A DNA stretch of 64,000 bases. Source: [Enterobacter] lignolyticus SCF1 (GTDB taxonomy: Bacteria > Pseudomonadota > Gammaproteobacteria > Enterobacterales > Enterobacteriaceae). Made by a program: the position numbers and the translations under genes. The DNA lies in assembly GCF_000164865.1 (NCBI RefSeq), contig NC_014618.1:3286001-3350000 (forward strand), written 5' to 3'. Of the stretch, positions 17,521-25,107 are shown piece by piece (position 1 is the first letter of the stretch; the number at the start of each line of letters is the position of its first letter). Below the pieces are notes generated by a model. The model saw nothing but the letters and a program-made list of their open reading frames with translations. It did not search any database and was not told the origin of the DNA.

Positions 17521-17844
17521 ATGTTTGTTTTTCACAATCTGACGCAGCTGGAAGAGGCAGGCAATGGCGTAACCCGCCGGATTCTCGCCCATGCCGGCAA
17601 TATGATGGCGGTTGAAGTGCATTTTGCCCAGGGCGCTATCGGCCCTATGCACAGCCATCCCCACGAGCAGTTGACGTACGTATTATCCGGTGAGTTTGAA
17701 TTCACCATTGCCGACGAAACGCATATCGTCAGAGCGGGAGATACGCTGTACAAACAGCCCAATGTCATGCACGGCTGCGTGTGTCTCAAGGCGGGAACCC
17801 TGCTGGATACCTTCACGCCGATACGTGAGGATTTCCTGCAATAA
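17521..17844 (+). CDS. kdgF: KdgF-type cupin, unsaturated uronate linearisation
   Basis: 107 aa single-domain cupin. Visible residues are the metal-site motif HSHPHEQ (H44, H46, H48, Q50), GEFEFTI, a second-motif His84 (NVMHG), and the C-terminal DTFTPIREDFL with D96, F98 and R102. These correspond to the metal ligands and the Asp/Phe/Arg catalytic residues described for KdgF, which converts 4,5-unsaturated uronates to the linear ketonised form (DKI/DEH). AAGGTGA ribosome site. Last gene of the rightward operon, so the pathway continues with enzymes elsewhere in the genome. Confidence 0.85.
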   Translation: MFVFHNLTQLEEAGNGVTRRILAHAGNMMAVEVHFAQGAIGPMHSHPHEQLTYVLSGEFEFTIADETHIVRAGDTLYKQPNVMHGCVCLKAGTLLDTFTPIREDFLQ

Positions 17845-17850
17845 GCCATG

Positions 17851-17927
17851 AAAAAAGGCCGCTTTACAGCGGCCAACCATGTCGAAAACGGACATTTAAA
17901 GCTCTCCGCAGGGAGAGCAGAGAGGAT
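17851..17927 (-). ncRNA. sdhX: sucABCD 3' UTR with terminator; likely SdhX (RybD) sRNA
   Basis: Directly after the sucD stop on the minus strand is a 77-nt untranslated stretch. It ends in an intrinsic terminator: stem GGCCGCT/AGCGGCC at 17857-17874 with a TTTTTT run at 17851-17856. An upstream hairpin includes CTCTCC/GGAGAG-type pairing. In E. coli and Salmonella the sRNA SdhX is processed from exactly this 3' UTR. The terminator is seen; the sRNA identity rests on position. Confidence 0.55.
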
Positions 17928-18797
17928 TTACTTAATGATGGATTTCAGTGCTTCGCCGATATCCGCCAGGCTGCGAACGGTTTTCACACCCGCCGCTTCC
18001 AGAGCCGCAAACTTCTCGTCTGCCGTTCCTTTACCGCCTGCGATAATCGCGCCCGCGTGGCCCATACGTTTGCCTTTCGGCGCAGTAACGCCCGCGATAT
18101 AGCCGACAACCGGCTTGGTCACGTTTGCTTTGATATACGCCGCCGCTTCTTCTTCCGCGCTACCGCCGATCTCGCCGATCATCACGATCGCTTCGGTCTG
18201 CGGATCTTCCTGGAACAGCTTCAGGATATCGATGAAGTTAGAGCCCGGAATCGGGTCGCCGCCGATGCCCACGCAGGTGGACTGGCCGAAGCCGTAATCG
18301 GTGGTCTGCTTAACCGCTTCATAGGTCAGCGTACCGGAGCGGGAAACAATACCCACTTTGCCCGGTTTGTGAATGTGGCCCGGCATGATGCCGATTTTGC
18401 ACTCGCCCGGGGTGATAACGCCTGGGCAGTTCGGGCCGATCATGCGCACGCCGGCTTCGTCCAGCTTCACCTTCACGGTCAGCATATCCAGCGTCGGGAT
18501 GCCTTCGGTGATGGTGATAATCAGTTTGATGCCTGCATCGATAGCTTCCAGAATGGAATCTTTGCAGAACGGCGCCGGAACGTAGATAACGGTGGCGGTG
18601 GCGCCGGTCGCTTCTACCGCTTCACGCACGGTGTTGAACACCGGCAGGCCCAGATGCGTGGTGCCGCCTTTGCCTGGCGTTACGCCGCCAACCATTTGCG
18701 TACCGTAGGCAATCGCCTGTTCAGAGTGGAACGTCCCCTGGCTACCGGTGAAGCCCTGGCAGATAACCTTGGTATTTTTATTAATTAAAACGGACAT
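17928..18797 (-). CDS. sucD: Succinyl-CoA synthetase alpha subunit
   Basis: 289 aa subunit carrying the phosphohistidine (MGHAGAII near residue 247) and the CoA-binding Rossmann domain (GFTGSQGTFHSEQAI, then MIGPNCPG). With SucC it forms the ADP-linked enzyme that makes ATP and succinate from succinyl-CoA. The start shares a base with the sucC stop, so translation is coupled. Last gene of the sdh-suc operon. Confidence 0.99.
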   Translation of the reverse strand: MSVLINKNTKVICQGFTGSQGTFHSEQAIAYGTQMVGGVTPGKGGTTHLGLPVFNTVREAVEATGATATVIYVPAPFCKDSILEAIDAGIKLIITITEGIPTLDMLTVKVKLDEAGVRMIGPNCPGVITPGECKIGIMPGHIHKPGKVGIVSRSGTLTYEAVKQTTDYGFGQSTCVGIGGDPIPGSNFIDILKLFQEDPQTEAIVMIGEIGGSAEEEAAAYIKANVTKPVVGYIAGVTAPKGKRMGHAGAIIAGGKGTADEKFAALEAAGVKTVRSLADIGEALKSIIK

Positions 18798-19963
18798 TAT
18801 TTCCCCTCCACTGCGGCAACAACCTGCTGAGCTGCATCCGTCAGACTTTTCGCTGCAATAATATTCAGGCCGCTGTCAGCCAGTTTTTTCGCGCCCAGTT
18901 CGGCGTTGTTGCCTTCCAGACGAACCACAACCGGTACGTTAACGCCGACTTCAGCAACCGCGCCGATGATACCGTCTGCAATCAGGTCGCAGCGCACGAT
19001 ACCGCCGAAGATGTTGACCAGAACGGCTTTCACGTTGTCATCGGAGAGGATGATTTTGAACGCTTCGGTCACGCGCTCTTTGGTCGCGCCGCCGCCCACG
19101 TCGAGGAAGTTAGCCGGTTCGCCGCCGTGCAGCTTAACGATGTCCATGGTGCCCATCGCCAGGCCCGCGCCGTTCACCATACAGCCGATGTTGCCATCCA
19201 GCGCGACGTAGTTCAGTTCCCACTGCGCAGCCTGCGCTTCGCGCGGGTCTTCCTGAGACTGATCGCGCATTTCACGCAGATCCGGCTGGCGGAACAGCGC
19301 GTTGCCGTCAGCGCCCAGTTTGCCGTCGAGGCAGATAAGGTCGCCCTGTTTGGTGATAACCAGCGGGTTGATTTCAATCAGCGCCAGGTCGCGCTCAAGG
19401 AAGATGGTCGCCAGGCCCATGAAAATCTTGGTGAACTGCTGAACCAGTTTACCTTCCAGACCCAGTTTAAACGCCAGCTCGCGACCCTGGTAAGGCATTG
19501 GGCCCGCCAGCGGATCGATAGCGACTTTATGGATCAGGTGCGGCGTTTCTTCCGCCACTTTCTCAATCTCAACGCCGCCTTCGGTCGAGGCCATGAACAC
19601 CACGCGACGGGAGCTACGGTCAACGACGGCGCCAAGGTACAGCTCTTTGGCGATATCGGTCGCCGCTTCTACCAGGATCTGATTAACCGGCTGGCCATTA
19701 GCATCTGTTTGATAGGTTACCAGGCGTTTGCCCAGCCAGTGCTCAGCGAATGCGCGGATCTCTTCTTTGCTCTTAACGACCTTAACGCCGCCCGCTTTAC
19801 CGCGGCCGCCTGCGTGCACCTGGCACTTAACTACCCATGGGCCTGAACCAATTTTAGAGGCGGCTTCTTCTGCTTCACGCGGGGTGGAGCAGGCATAGCC
19901 GACTGGCGCAGGTAAACCGTAGCGGGCAAACAGCTGTTTTGCCTGGTATTCATGTAAGTTCAT
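18797..19963 (-). CDS. sucC: Succinyl-CoA synthetase beta subunit
   Basis: 388 aa ATP-grasp subunit (MNLHEYQAKQLFARYGLPAP..., then CQVHAGGRGKAGGVK and FGGIVRCDLIADGI). It binds the nucleotide and succinate and pairs with SucD. A repeated-palindrome element (20004-20086) lies between it and sucB, as in many enterobacteria. Confidence 0.99.
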   Translation of the reverse strand: MNLHEYQAKQLFARYGLPAPVGYACSTPREAEEAASKIGSGPWVVKCQVHAGGRGKAGGVKVVKSKEEIRAFAEHWLGKRLVTYQTDANGQPVNQILVEAATDIAKELYLGAVVDRSSRRVVFMASTEGGVEIEKVAEETPHLIHKVAIDPLAGPMPYQGRELAFKLGLEGKLVQQFTKIFMGLATIFLERDLALIEINPLVITKQGDLICLDGKLGADGNALFRQPDLREMRDQSQEDPREAQAAQWELNYVALDGNIGCMVNGAGLAMGTMDIVKLHGGEPANFLDVGGGATKERVTEAFKIILSDDNVKAVLVNIFGGIVRCDLIADGIIGAVAEVGVNVPVVVRLEGNNAELGAKKLADSGLNIIAAKSLTDAAQQVVAAVEGK

Positions 19964-20003
19964 GCGTTCTATCCACTTTTCAGGTAATCGTTATCTTTAA
20001 ACC

Positions 20004-20086
20004 GTAGGCCTGATAAGACGCAGTAGCGTCGCCATCAGGCATCTCATCAACGCCGGATGGCGGTGTAAACACCTTATCCGGCCTAC
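20004..20086. repeat. REP/BIME element between sucB and sucC
   Basis: Two imperfect palindromic REP units in opposed order: one begins GTAGGCCTGATAAGACGC (20004) and the other GCCGGATGGCGGTG (20052), ending TTATCCGGCCTAC. This is the common enterobacterial BIME layout, in an intra-operon gap of 144 bp. Such elements affect mRNA stability and bind DNA gyrase or IHF in E. coli. Confidence 0.88.
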
Positions 20087-20107
20087 GGGCAGGTGATGCC
20101 TAAACTA

Positions 20108-21313
20108 CTACACGTCCAGCAGCAGACGAGTCGGATCTTCCAGCAGCTCTTTAATCGCTACCAGGAAGCCCACGGACTCGCGGCCGTCGATCAGACGGTG
20201 GTCGTAAGACAGCGCCAGGTACATCATCGGCAGGATTTCGACTTTGCCGTCGACCGCCATCGGGCGATCTTTGATGGCGTGCATGCCGAGGATCGCGCTC
20301 TGCGGCGGGTTGATGATCGGCGTAGACATCAGGGAACCAAAAACACCACCGTTGGTGATGGTGAAGTTACCACCGGTCAGATCGTCAACGGTCAGCTTAC
20401 CGTCACGGCCTTTCACCGCCAGTTCCTTAATGTTTTTCTCGATGTCGGCCATGCCGAGCGCGTCAACGTCACGCAGTACCGGGGTTACCAAGCCGCGCGG
20501 CGTAGAGACCGCCATGCTGACGTCGAAGTAGTTGTGGTACACCACGTCGTCGCCATCGATAGAGGCGTTGACTTCCGGATAGCGTTTCAGCGCTTCAACT
20601 ACGGCTTTCACGTAGAAAGACATAAAGCCCAGGCGGATACCGTGACGTTTTTCAAACGCGTCGCCGTACTGCTTGCGCAGATCCATGATGGGCTTCATGT
20701 TGACTTCGTTGAAGGTCGTCAGCATGGCGGTGGAGTTTTTCGCTTCCAGCAGACGCTCAGCGACGCGCTTACGCAGACGGGTCATCGGCACGCGTTTTTC
20801 GCTGCGGCCCGCCAGCGGCGCTACCGGAGCCGGTGCGGCTGCCGCTTTTGCAGGCGCTTTCGCCAGATGCTTCTCAACATCTTCACGGGTGATACGACCG
20901 CCCACGCCGGTGCCTTTGATAGCGCTGGCGTCGAGGCTGTGTTCGGCCAGCAGGCGACGAATCGCCGGGCTGAGCGCATCGTTGCTCTGCTCTTCAAGAG
21001 AAGCCTGCTGACGCTGAGCCGGGGTAGACTCTTTCGCATCGGCTTTCGCGCTGGTTTCTTTACCGGCGCTGTTGCCTTCACGCAGGCGGCCCAGAATCTG
21101 ACGAGAGGTCACGGTAGTCCCTTCATCTTCCAGCACTGCATCCAGAATGCCGTCAGCAGACGCCGGTACTTCCAGTACCACTTTGTCAGTTTCGATTTCT
21201 ACCAGCACTTCATCACGCTGGACACTATCACCCGGTTTTTTGTGCCAGGTTGCCACCGTCGCATCGGCAACAGACTCAGGCAGGTCGGGAACAAGAATAT
21301 CTACGCTACTCAT
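20108..21313 (-). CDS. sucB: 2-Oxoglutarate dehydrogenase E2 (succinyltransferase)
   Basis: 401 aa. It has an N-terminal lipoyl domain (lipoyl-Lys44 in EIETDKVVLEV), a peripheral-subunit-binding domain (about 110-145, SPAIRRLLAEHSLDASAIKGTGVGGRI), Ala/Pro-rich linkers and a C-terminal catalytic domain with YDHRLIDGRESV near residue 370. It transfers the succinyl group to CoA. 14 bp after sucA. Confidence 0.98.
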   Translation of the reverse strand: MSSVDILVPDLPESVADATVATWHKKPGDSVQRDEVLVEIETDKVVLEVPASADGILDAVLEDEGTTVTSRQILGRLREGNSAGKETSAKADAKESTPAQRQQASLEEQSNDALSPAIRRLLAEHSLDASAIKGTGVGGRITREDVEKHLAKAPAKAAAAPAPVAPLAGRSEKRVPMTRLRKRVAERLLEAKNSTAMLTTFNEVNMKPIMDLRKQYGDAFEKRHGIRLGFMSFYVKAVVEALKRYPEVNASIDGDDVVYHNYFDVSMAVSTPRGLVTPVLRDVDALGMADIEKNIKELAVKGRDGKLTVDDLTGGNFTITNGGVFGSLMSTPIINPPQSAILGMHAIKDRPMAVDGKVEILPMMYLALSYDHRLIDGRESVGFLVAIKELLEDPTRLLLDV

Positions 21314-21327
21314 TTTGCATCCTTTAA

Positions 21328-24135
21328 TTAATTGACGTTCAGCGCGTCATTAACCAGATCTTGCTGCTGCTTCTGGTGAACGGACATATAACCTACCGCC
21401 GGAGAGGCGGAGGCCGGGCGGCCTGCATAGCGCAGTGCGGCCCCAAACGGAATAACTTCACGCAGGTGATGCTGGCTGCAGTACCAGGCGCCCTGGTTGA
21501 GCGGCTCTTCCTGACACCAGACAAAATCATGTACGTGAGCATAAGCTTTCAGCGCGTCCTGCATCGCCTGATGCGGGAACGGGTAAAGCTGTTCAATACG
21601 AACAATCGCCACATCTTTCTGGTCGTTCTTACGACGCTGTTCTAACAGGTCGTAATACACCTTACCGGAACACATCACAACGCGTTTTACCGCCTGCGGG
21701 TCGAGCTCGTCTACCTCGCCGATAGCCGGCATGAAGGTACCGTTGGCCAGTTCGTCGAGGTCGGAGACCGCCAGCGGATGGCGCAGCAGCGATTTCGGCG
21801 ACATCACCACCAGCGGACGGCGCATACCGCGCAGCGCCTGACGACGCAGCATGTGGTATACCTGCGCCGGCGTGGACGGGATGCACACCTGCATATTTTG
21901 TTCAGCGCACAGCTGCAGGTAACGCTCCAGACGCGCGGAGGAGTGCTCCGGCCCCTGGCCTTCGTAGCCGTGCGGCAGCAGCATCACCAGACCGCACATA
22001 CGGCCCCATTTCTGCTCGCCGGAGCTGATGAACTGGTCGATAACCACCTGCGCGCCGTTGGCGAAGTCGCCGAACTGCGCTTCCCAGATGGTCAGCGTGC
22101 GCGGTTCCGCCGTGGCGTAGCCGTATTCGAACGCCAGCACCGCTTCTTCAGACAGCACGGAGTCCCAGACCTTGAACTCGCCCTGGCCGTTGTGCACGTG
22201 CTGCAGCGGGGTCCAGGTGGAGCCATTGGTCTGGTTGTGGATCACGGCGTGGCGGTGGAAGAAGGTGCCACGGCCGGAGTCTTCGCCGGACAGACGGACG
22301 GAAACGCCTTCATCAACCAGCGTCGCATAGGCCAGCGTCTCAGCGCCGCCCCAGTCGAACAGCTTCTCACCGTTCGCCATCGACTGGCGGTCGGCATAGA
22401 TTTTCTGCACGCGGGACTGCATCTCAACGGTTTCCGGCACGGTGCTGATGCGGTGCGCCAGCTCCTGCAGACGCTTCATCTCGACCTTGTTCGGGTAGCT
22501 CTCATCCCACTCGTGGTTGAGGTACGGCGACCAGGTAAAGGAGTGCATATTCATCGGACGCCACTCTTTCACCACGCACTCGCCAGCATCCAGCGCATCG
22601 CGGTAAAGGTTAACCATCTCGGTGGCGTCTTCCAGCGTCGTCACTTTGTCGCTTTCCAGCTTGTCAGCGTAGATTTTGCGCGGCGTCGGATGCTTTTTGA
22701 TTTTCTGGTACATCAGCGGCTGGGTTGCGCTCGGCTCGTCGGCTTCGTTATGGCCGTGACGGCGGTAGCACACCAGGTCGATGAACACATCGCGTTTAAA
22801 GGTGTTACGGAAATCCAGCGCCAGGCGGGTCACAAACGCCACAGCTTCCGGGTCATCCGCGTTAACGTGGAAAATCGGTGCCTGCACCATTTTGCCGATG
22901 TCGGTGCAATAAGGGGTAGAACGCGCATCCAGCGGGTTGGAGGTGGTGAAGCCCACCTGGTTGTTGATAACGATGCGAACGGTACCGCCCACTTCGTAAC
23001 CACGCGCTTTCGACATGTTCAGGGTTTCCTGAACCACGCCCTGCCCGGTCACCGCGGCATCGCCGTGGATGGTGATCGGCAGCACCATGTTGCTGCTTGG
23101 GTTATCCAGACGGTCCAGACGGGCGCGTACGGAGCCGATAACCACCGGGCTGACGATTTCCAGGTGCGACGGGTTAAACGCCAGCGCCAGGTGAACCAGA
23201 CCGCCTTCGGTTTCGATATCCGATGAGAAGCCCATGTGGTACTTCACGTCGCCGGTGCCGAGGTGCTCTTTATGCTTACCGGCGAACTCGTCGAACAGGT
23301 CCTGCGGTTTTTTACCGAGCACGTTGATCAGCACGTTCAGACGGCCGCGGTGCGCCATACCCAGCACCACTTCGCGGGTGCCGCTGTTGCCCGCATGGCG
23401 GATAAGCTCTTTGAGCATCGGCACCAGGGCATCGCCGCCCTCCAGCGAGAAGCGCTTCGCGCCCGGGAATTTCGCCCCCAGGTAACGCTCCAGCCCTTCG
23501 GCCGCGGTCAGTTCGCTCAGGAAACGTTTTTTCTCATCTGCGCTGAAGCTGGCTTTACCCACCACGGACTCAATGCGCTGTTGGATCCAGCGTTTCTCTT
23601 CCGTGGAGGTGATGTGCATGTATTCCGCGCCGATAGAGCCGCAGTAGGTTTGCTTAAGCGCCGTCAGCAGGTCGCCTAACTTCATGGTGTCTTTGCCGAT
23701 GGCAAAAGAACCTACGTTATAGCTTTCCTGGAAATCGGCCTCGGTCAGATCGTGGTAAGCTGGCTCAAGATCGGCCACCTTATCCTGCTGCCACAGTCCC
23801 AGCGGATCGAGATTCGCCTGCTGGTGACCACGGAAACGATACGCGTTAATGAGCTGCAGGACTTTAACCTGCTTCGCATTGGTGTCAGGGTCGGAAATCG
23901 AAGAAGAGTAACGTGAGGCATCCTTCGCCAGACGACGGAAATAATCACGCGTTTTAGAATGAAATTGATCCGGTTTGACTCCGGTGCCAGGTAACTGCTG
24001 GAACATTGAACGCCAGTTAGCGTCAACTGAGTCAGGATCGGTTAAGAAGTCTTCATAGAGCTGTTCTATCCAGCTCTGGTTTGCGCCAGAGAGGTAAGAA
24101 GAGTCCAGCCAGGCTTTCATTGCGCCGTTCTGCAT
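21328..24135 (-). CDS. sucA: 2-Oxoglutarate dehydrogenase E1 component
   Basis: 935 aa thiamine-diphosphate enzyme that decarboxylates 2-oxoglutarate. It starts MQNGAMKAWLDSSYLSGANQ and shows the E1o motifs GMAHRGRLNVL and GDAAVTGQGVVQETLNM. The C-terminus ends VGYMSVHQKQQQDLVNDALNVN. Two residues longer than E. coli SucA, in a variable region after about residue 190 (VVGKASFSADEKKR). It heads the suc part of the sdhCDAB-sucABCD transcript. Confidence 0.98.
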   Translation of the reverse strand: MQNGAMKAWLDSSYLSGANQSWIEQLYEDFLTDPDSVDANWRSMFQQLPGTGVKPDQFHSKTRDYFRRLAKDASRYSSSISDPDTNAKQVKVLQLINAYRFRGHQQANLDPLGLWQQDKVADLEPAYHDLTEADFQESYNVGSFAIGKDTMKLGDLLTALKQTYCGSIGAEYMHITSTEEKRWIQQRIESVVGKASFSADEKKRFLSELTAAEGLERYLGAKFPGAKRFSLEGGDALVPMLKELIRHAGNSGTREVVLGMAHRGRLNVLINVLGKKPQDLFDEFAGKHKEHLGTGDVKYHMGFSSDIETEGGLVHLALAFNPSHLEIVSPVVIGSVRARLDRLDNPSSNMVLPITIHGDAAVTGQGVVQETLNMSKARGYEVGGTVRIVINNQVGFTTSNPLDARSTPYCTDIGKMVQAPIFHVNADDPEAVAFVTRLALDFRNTFKRDVFIDLVCYRRHGHNEADEPSATQPLMYQKIKKHPTPRKIYADKLESDKVTTLEDATEMVNLYRDALDAGECVVKEWRPMNMHSFTWSPYLNHEWDESYPNKVEMKRLQELAHRISTVPETVEMQSRVQKIYADRQSMANGEKLFDWGGAETLAYATLVDEGVSVRLSGEDSGRGTFFHRHAVIHNQTNGSTWTPLQHVHNGQGEFKVWDSVLSEEAVLAFEYGYATAEPRTLTIWEAQFGDFANGAQVVIDQFISSGEQKWGRMCGLVMLLPHGYEGQGPEHSSARLERYLQLCAEQNMQVCIPSTPAQVYHMLRRQALRGMRRPLVVMSPKSLLRHPLAVSDLDELANGTFMPAIGEVDELDPQAVKRVVMCSGKVYYDLLEQRRKNDQKDVAIVRIEQLYPFPHQAMQDALKAYAHVHDFVWCQEEPLNQGAWYCSQHHLREVIPFGAALRYAGRPASASPAVGYMSVHQKQQQDLVNDALNVN

Positions 24136-24301
24136 CGTGATCCCTTAAGCATTTTTAATGCTTACTTCGCCGTGGAAACTACCACGCACACCCGGTGTGC
24201 GTGCCGGGGTTCACCTGCGAGCTCTTTTGGTATTGGCCCGCGAAGGAACCTTTAAAAACCGTCTACACTTCAGGGCAGTTTTTAGAGATTTCCTGTTTTT
24301 T

Positions 24302-24368
24302 GCCCGGTGACGCTACGCCTACCGGGCCTACTGTCTCGTAGGCCGGATAAGCGCAGCGCCATCCGGCG
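24302..24368. repeat. REP-like palindromes between sdhB and sucA
   Basis: Two palindromic units. The first begins GCCCGGTGACGCTACGCC and ends ACCGGGCCTAC; the second begins GTAGGCCGGATAAGCGCAG and ends CGCCATCCGGC. It starts just 8 bp past the sdhB stop, in the 240-bp sdhB-sucA gap. The remaining 166 bp before sucA (24136-24301) probably hold the internal suc promoter. Confidence 0.85.
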
Positions 24369-24375
24369 TTGTTAC

Positions 24376-25092
24376 TTACGCGCTACGCTGCAGCAGCATC
24401 GACTTAATATGGCCGATGGCGCGCGTCGGGTTAAGCCCTTTCGGACAGACGCTGACGCAGTTCATGATGCTATGGCAGCGGAATACGCTAAAAGCATCGC
24501 TCAAGCCGTCAAGGCGGTTATCGGTTTCAGTATCACGGCTGTCGATCAGGAAGCGGTAGGCTGCGAGCAGACCGGCCGGGCCGATGAACTTATCCGGGTT
24601 CCACCAGAATGATGGGCAAGACGTCGAGCAGCATGCACAGAGAATACACTCGTACAGTCCATCGAGTTTCTCACGCTGCTCCGGTGACTGTAAATGCTCA
24701 CGGGCAGGTGGATTTTGTCCATTATTCAACAAGTAAGGCTTGATCTTCTCATACTGTGCATAGAATTGCCCCATGTCCACCACTAAATCGCGAACCACCG
24801 GTAATCCCGGCAGCGGACGGATAACAATTTTCTGCCCCGGACGCTGCAACGCTGAAATCGGCGTGATACAGGCCAGGCCGTTTTTGCCGTTCATGTTCAG
24901 ACCGTCAGAGCCACACACCCCTTCACGGCAGGAACGACGAAACGACAGCGTCGGATCTTTTTCTTTCAGCTGGATTAAGGCATCCAGCAGCATCATGTCG
25001 CGACCTTCTTCCGCTTCGAGGGTGTAATCCTGCATGTGCGGAGCATCATCAACATCCGGGTTATAACGATAAACTGAGAATTCGAGTTTCAT
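24376..25092 (-). CDS. sdhB: Succinate dehydrogenase iron-sulfur subunit
   Basis: 238 aa. Carries the [2Fe-2S] motif (FRRSCREGVCGSDGLNMNG), the [4Fe-4S] motif (ILCACCSTSCPSFWWN) and the [3Fe-4S] motif (RCHSIMNCVSVCPKGLNPTRAI). It passes electrons from SdhA to heme b and ubiquinone. 15 bp after sdhA. Confidence 0.99.
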   Translation of the reverse strand: MKLEFSVYRYNPDVDDAPHMQDYTLEAEEGRDMMLLDALIQLKEKDPTLSFRRSCREGVCGSDGLNMNGKNGLACITPISALQRPGQKIVIRPLPGLPVVRDLVVDMGQFYAQYEKIKPYLLNNGQNPPAREHLQSPEQREKLDGLYECILCACCSTSCPSFWWNPDKFIGPAGLLAAYRFLIDSRDTETDNRLDGLSDAFSVFRCHSIMNCVSVCPKGLNPTRAIGHIKSMLLQRSA

Positions 25093-25107
25093 TATCCTGT
25101 CTCCGCA

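Noticed and set aside
20093..21331. 412-aa plus-strand ORF
   Set aside because: Antisense to sucB, whose lipoyl and catalytic domains are unmistakable.
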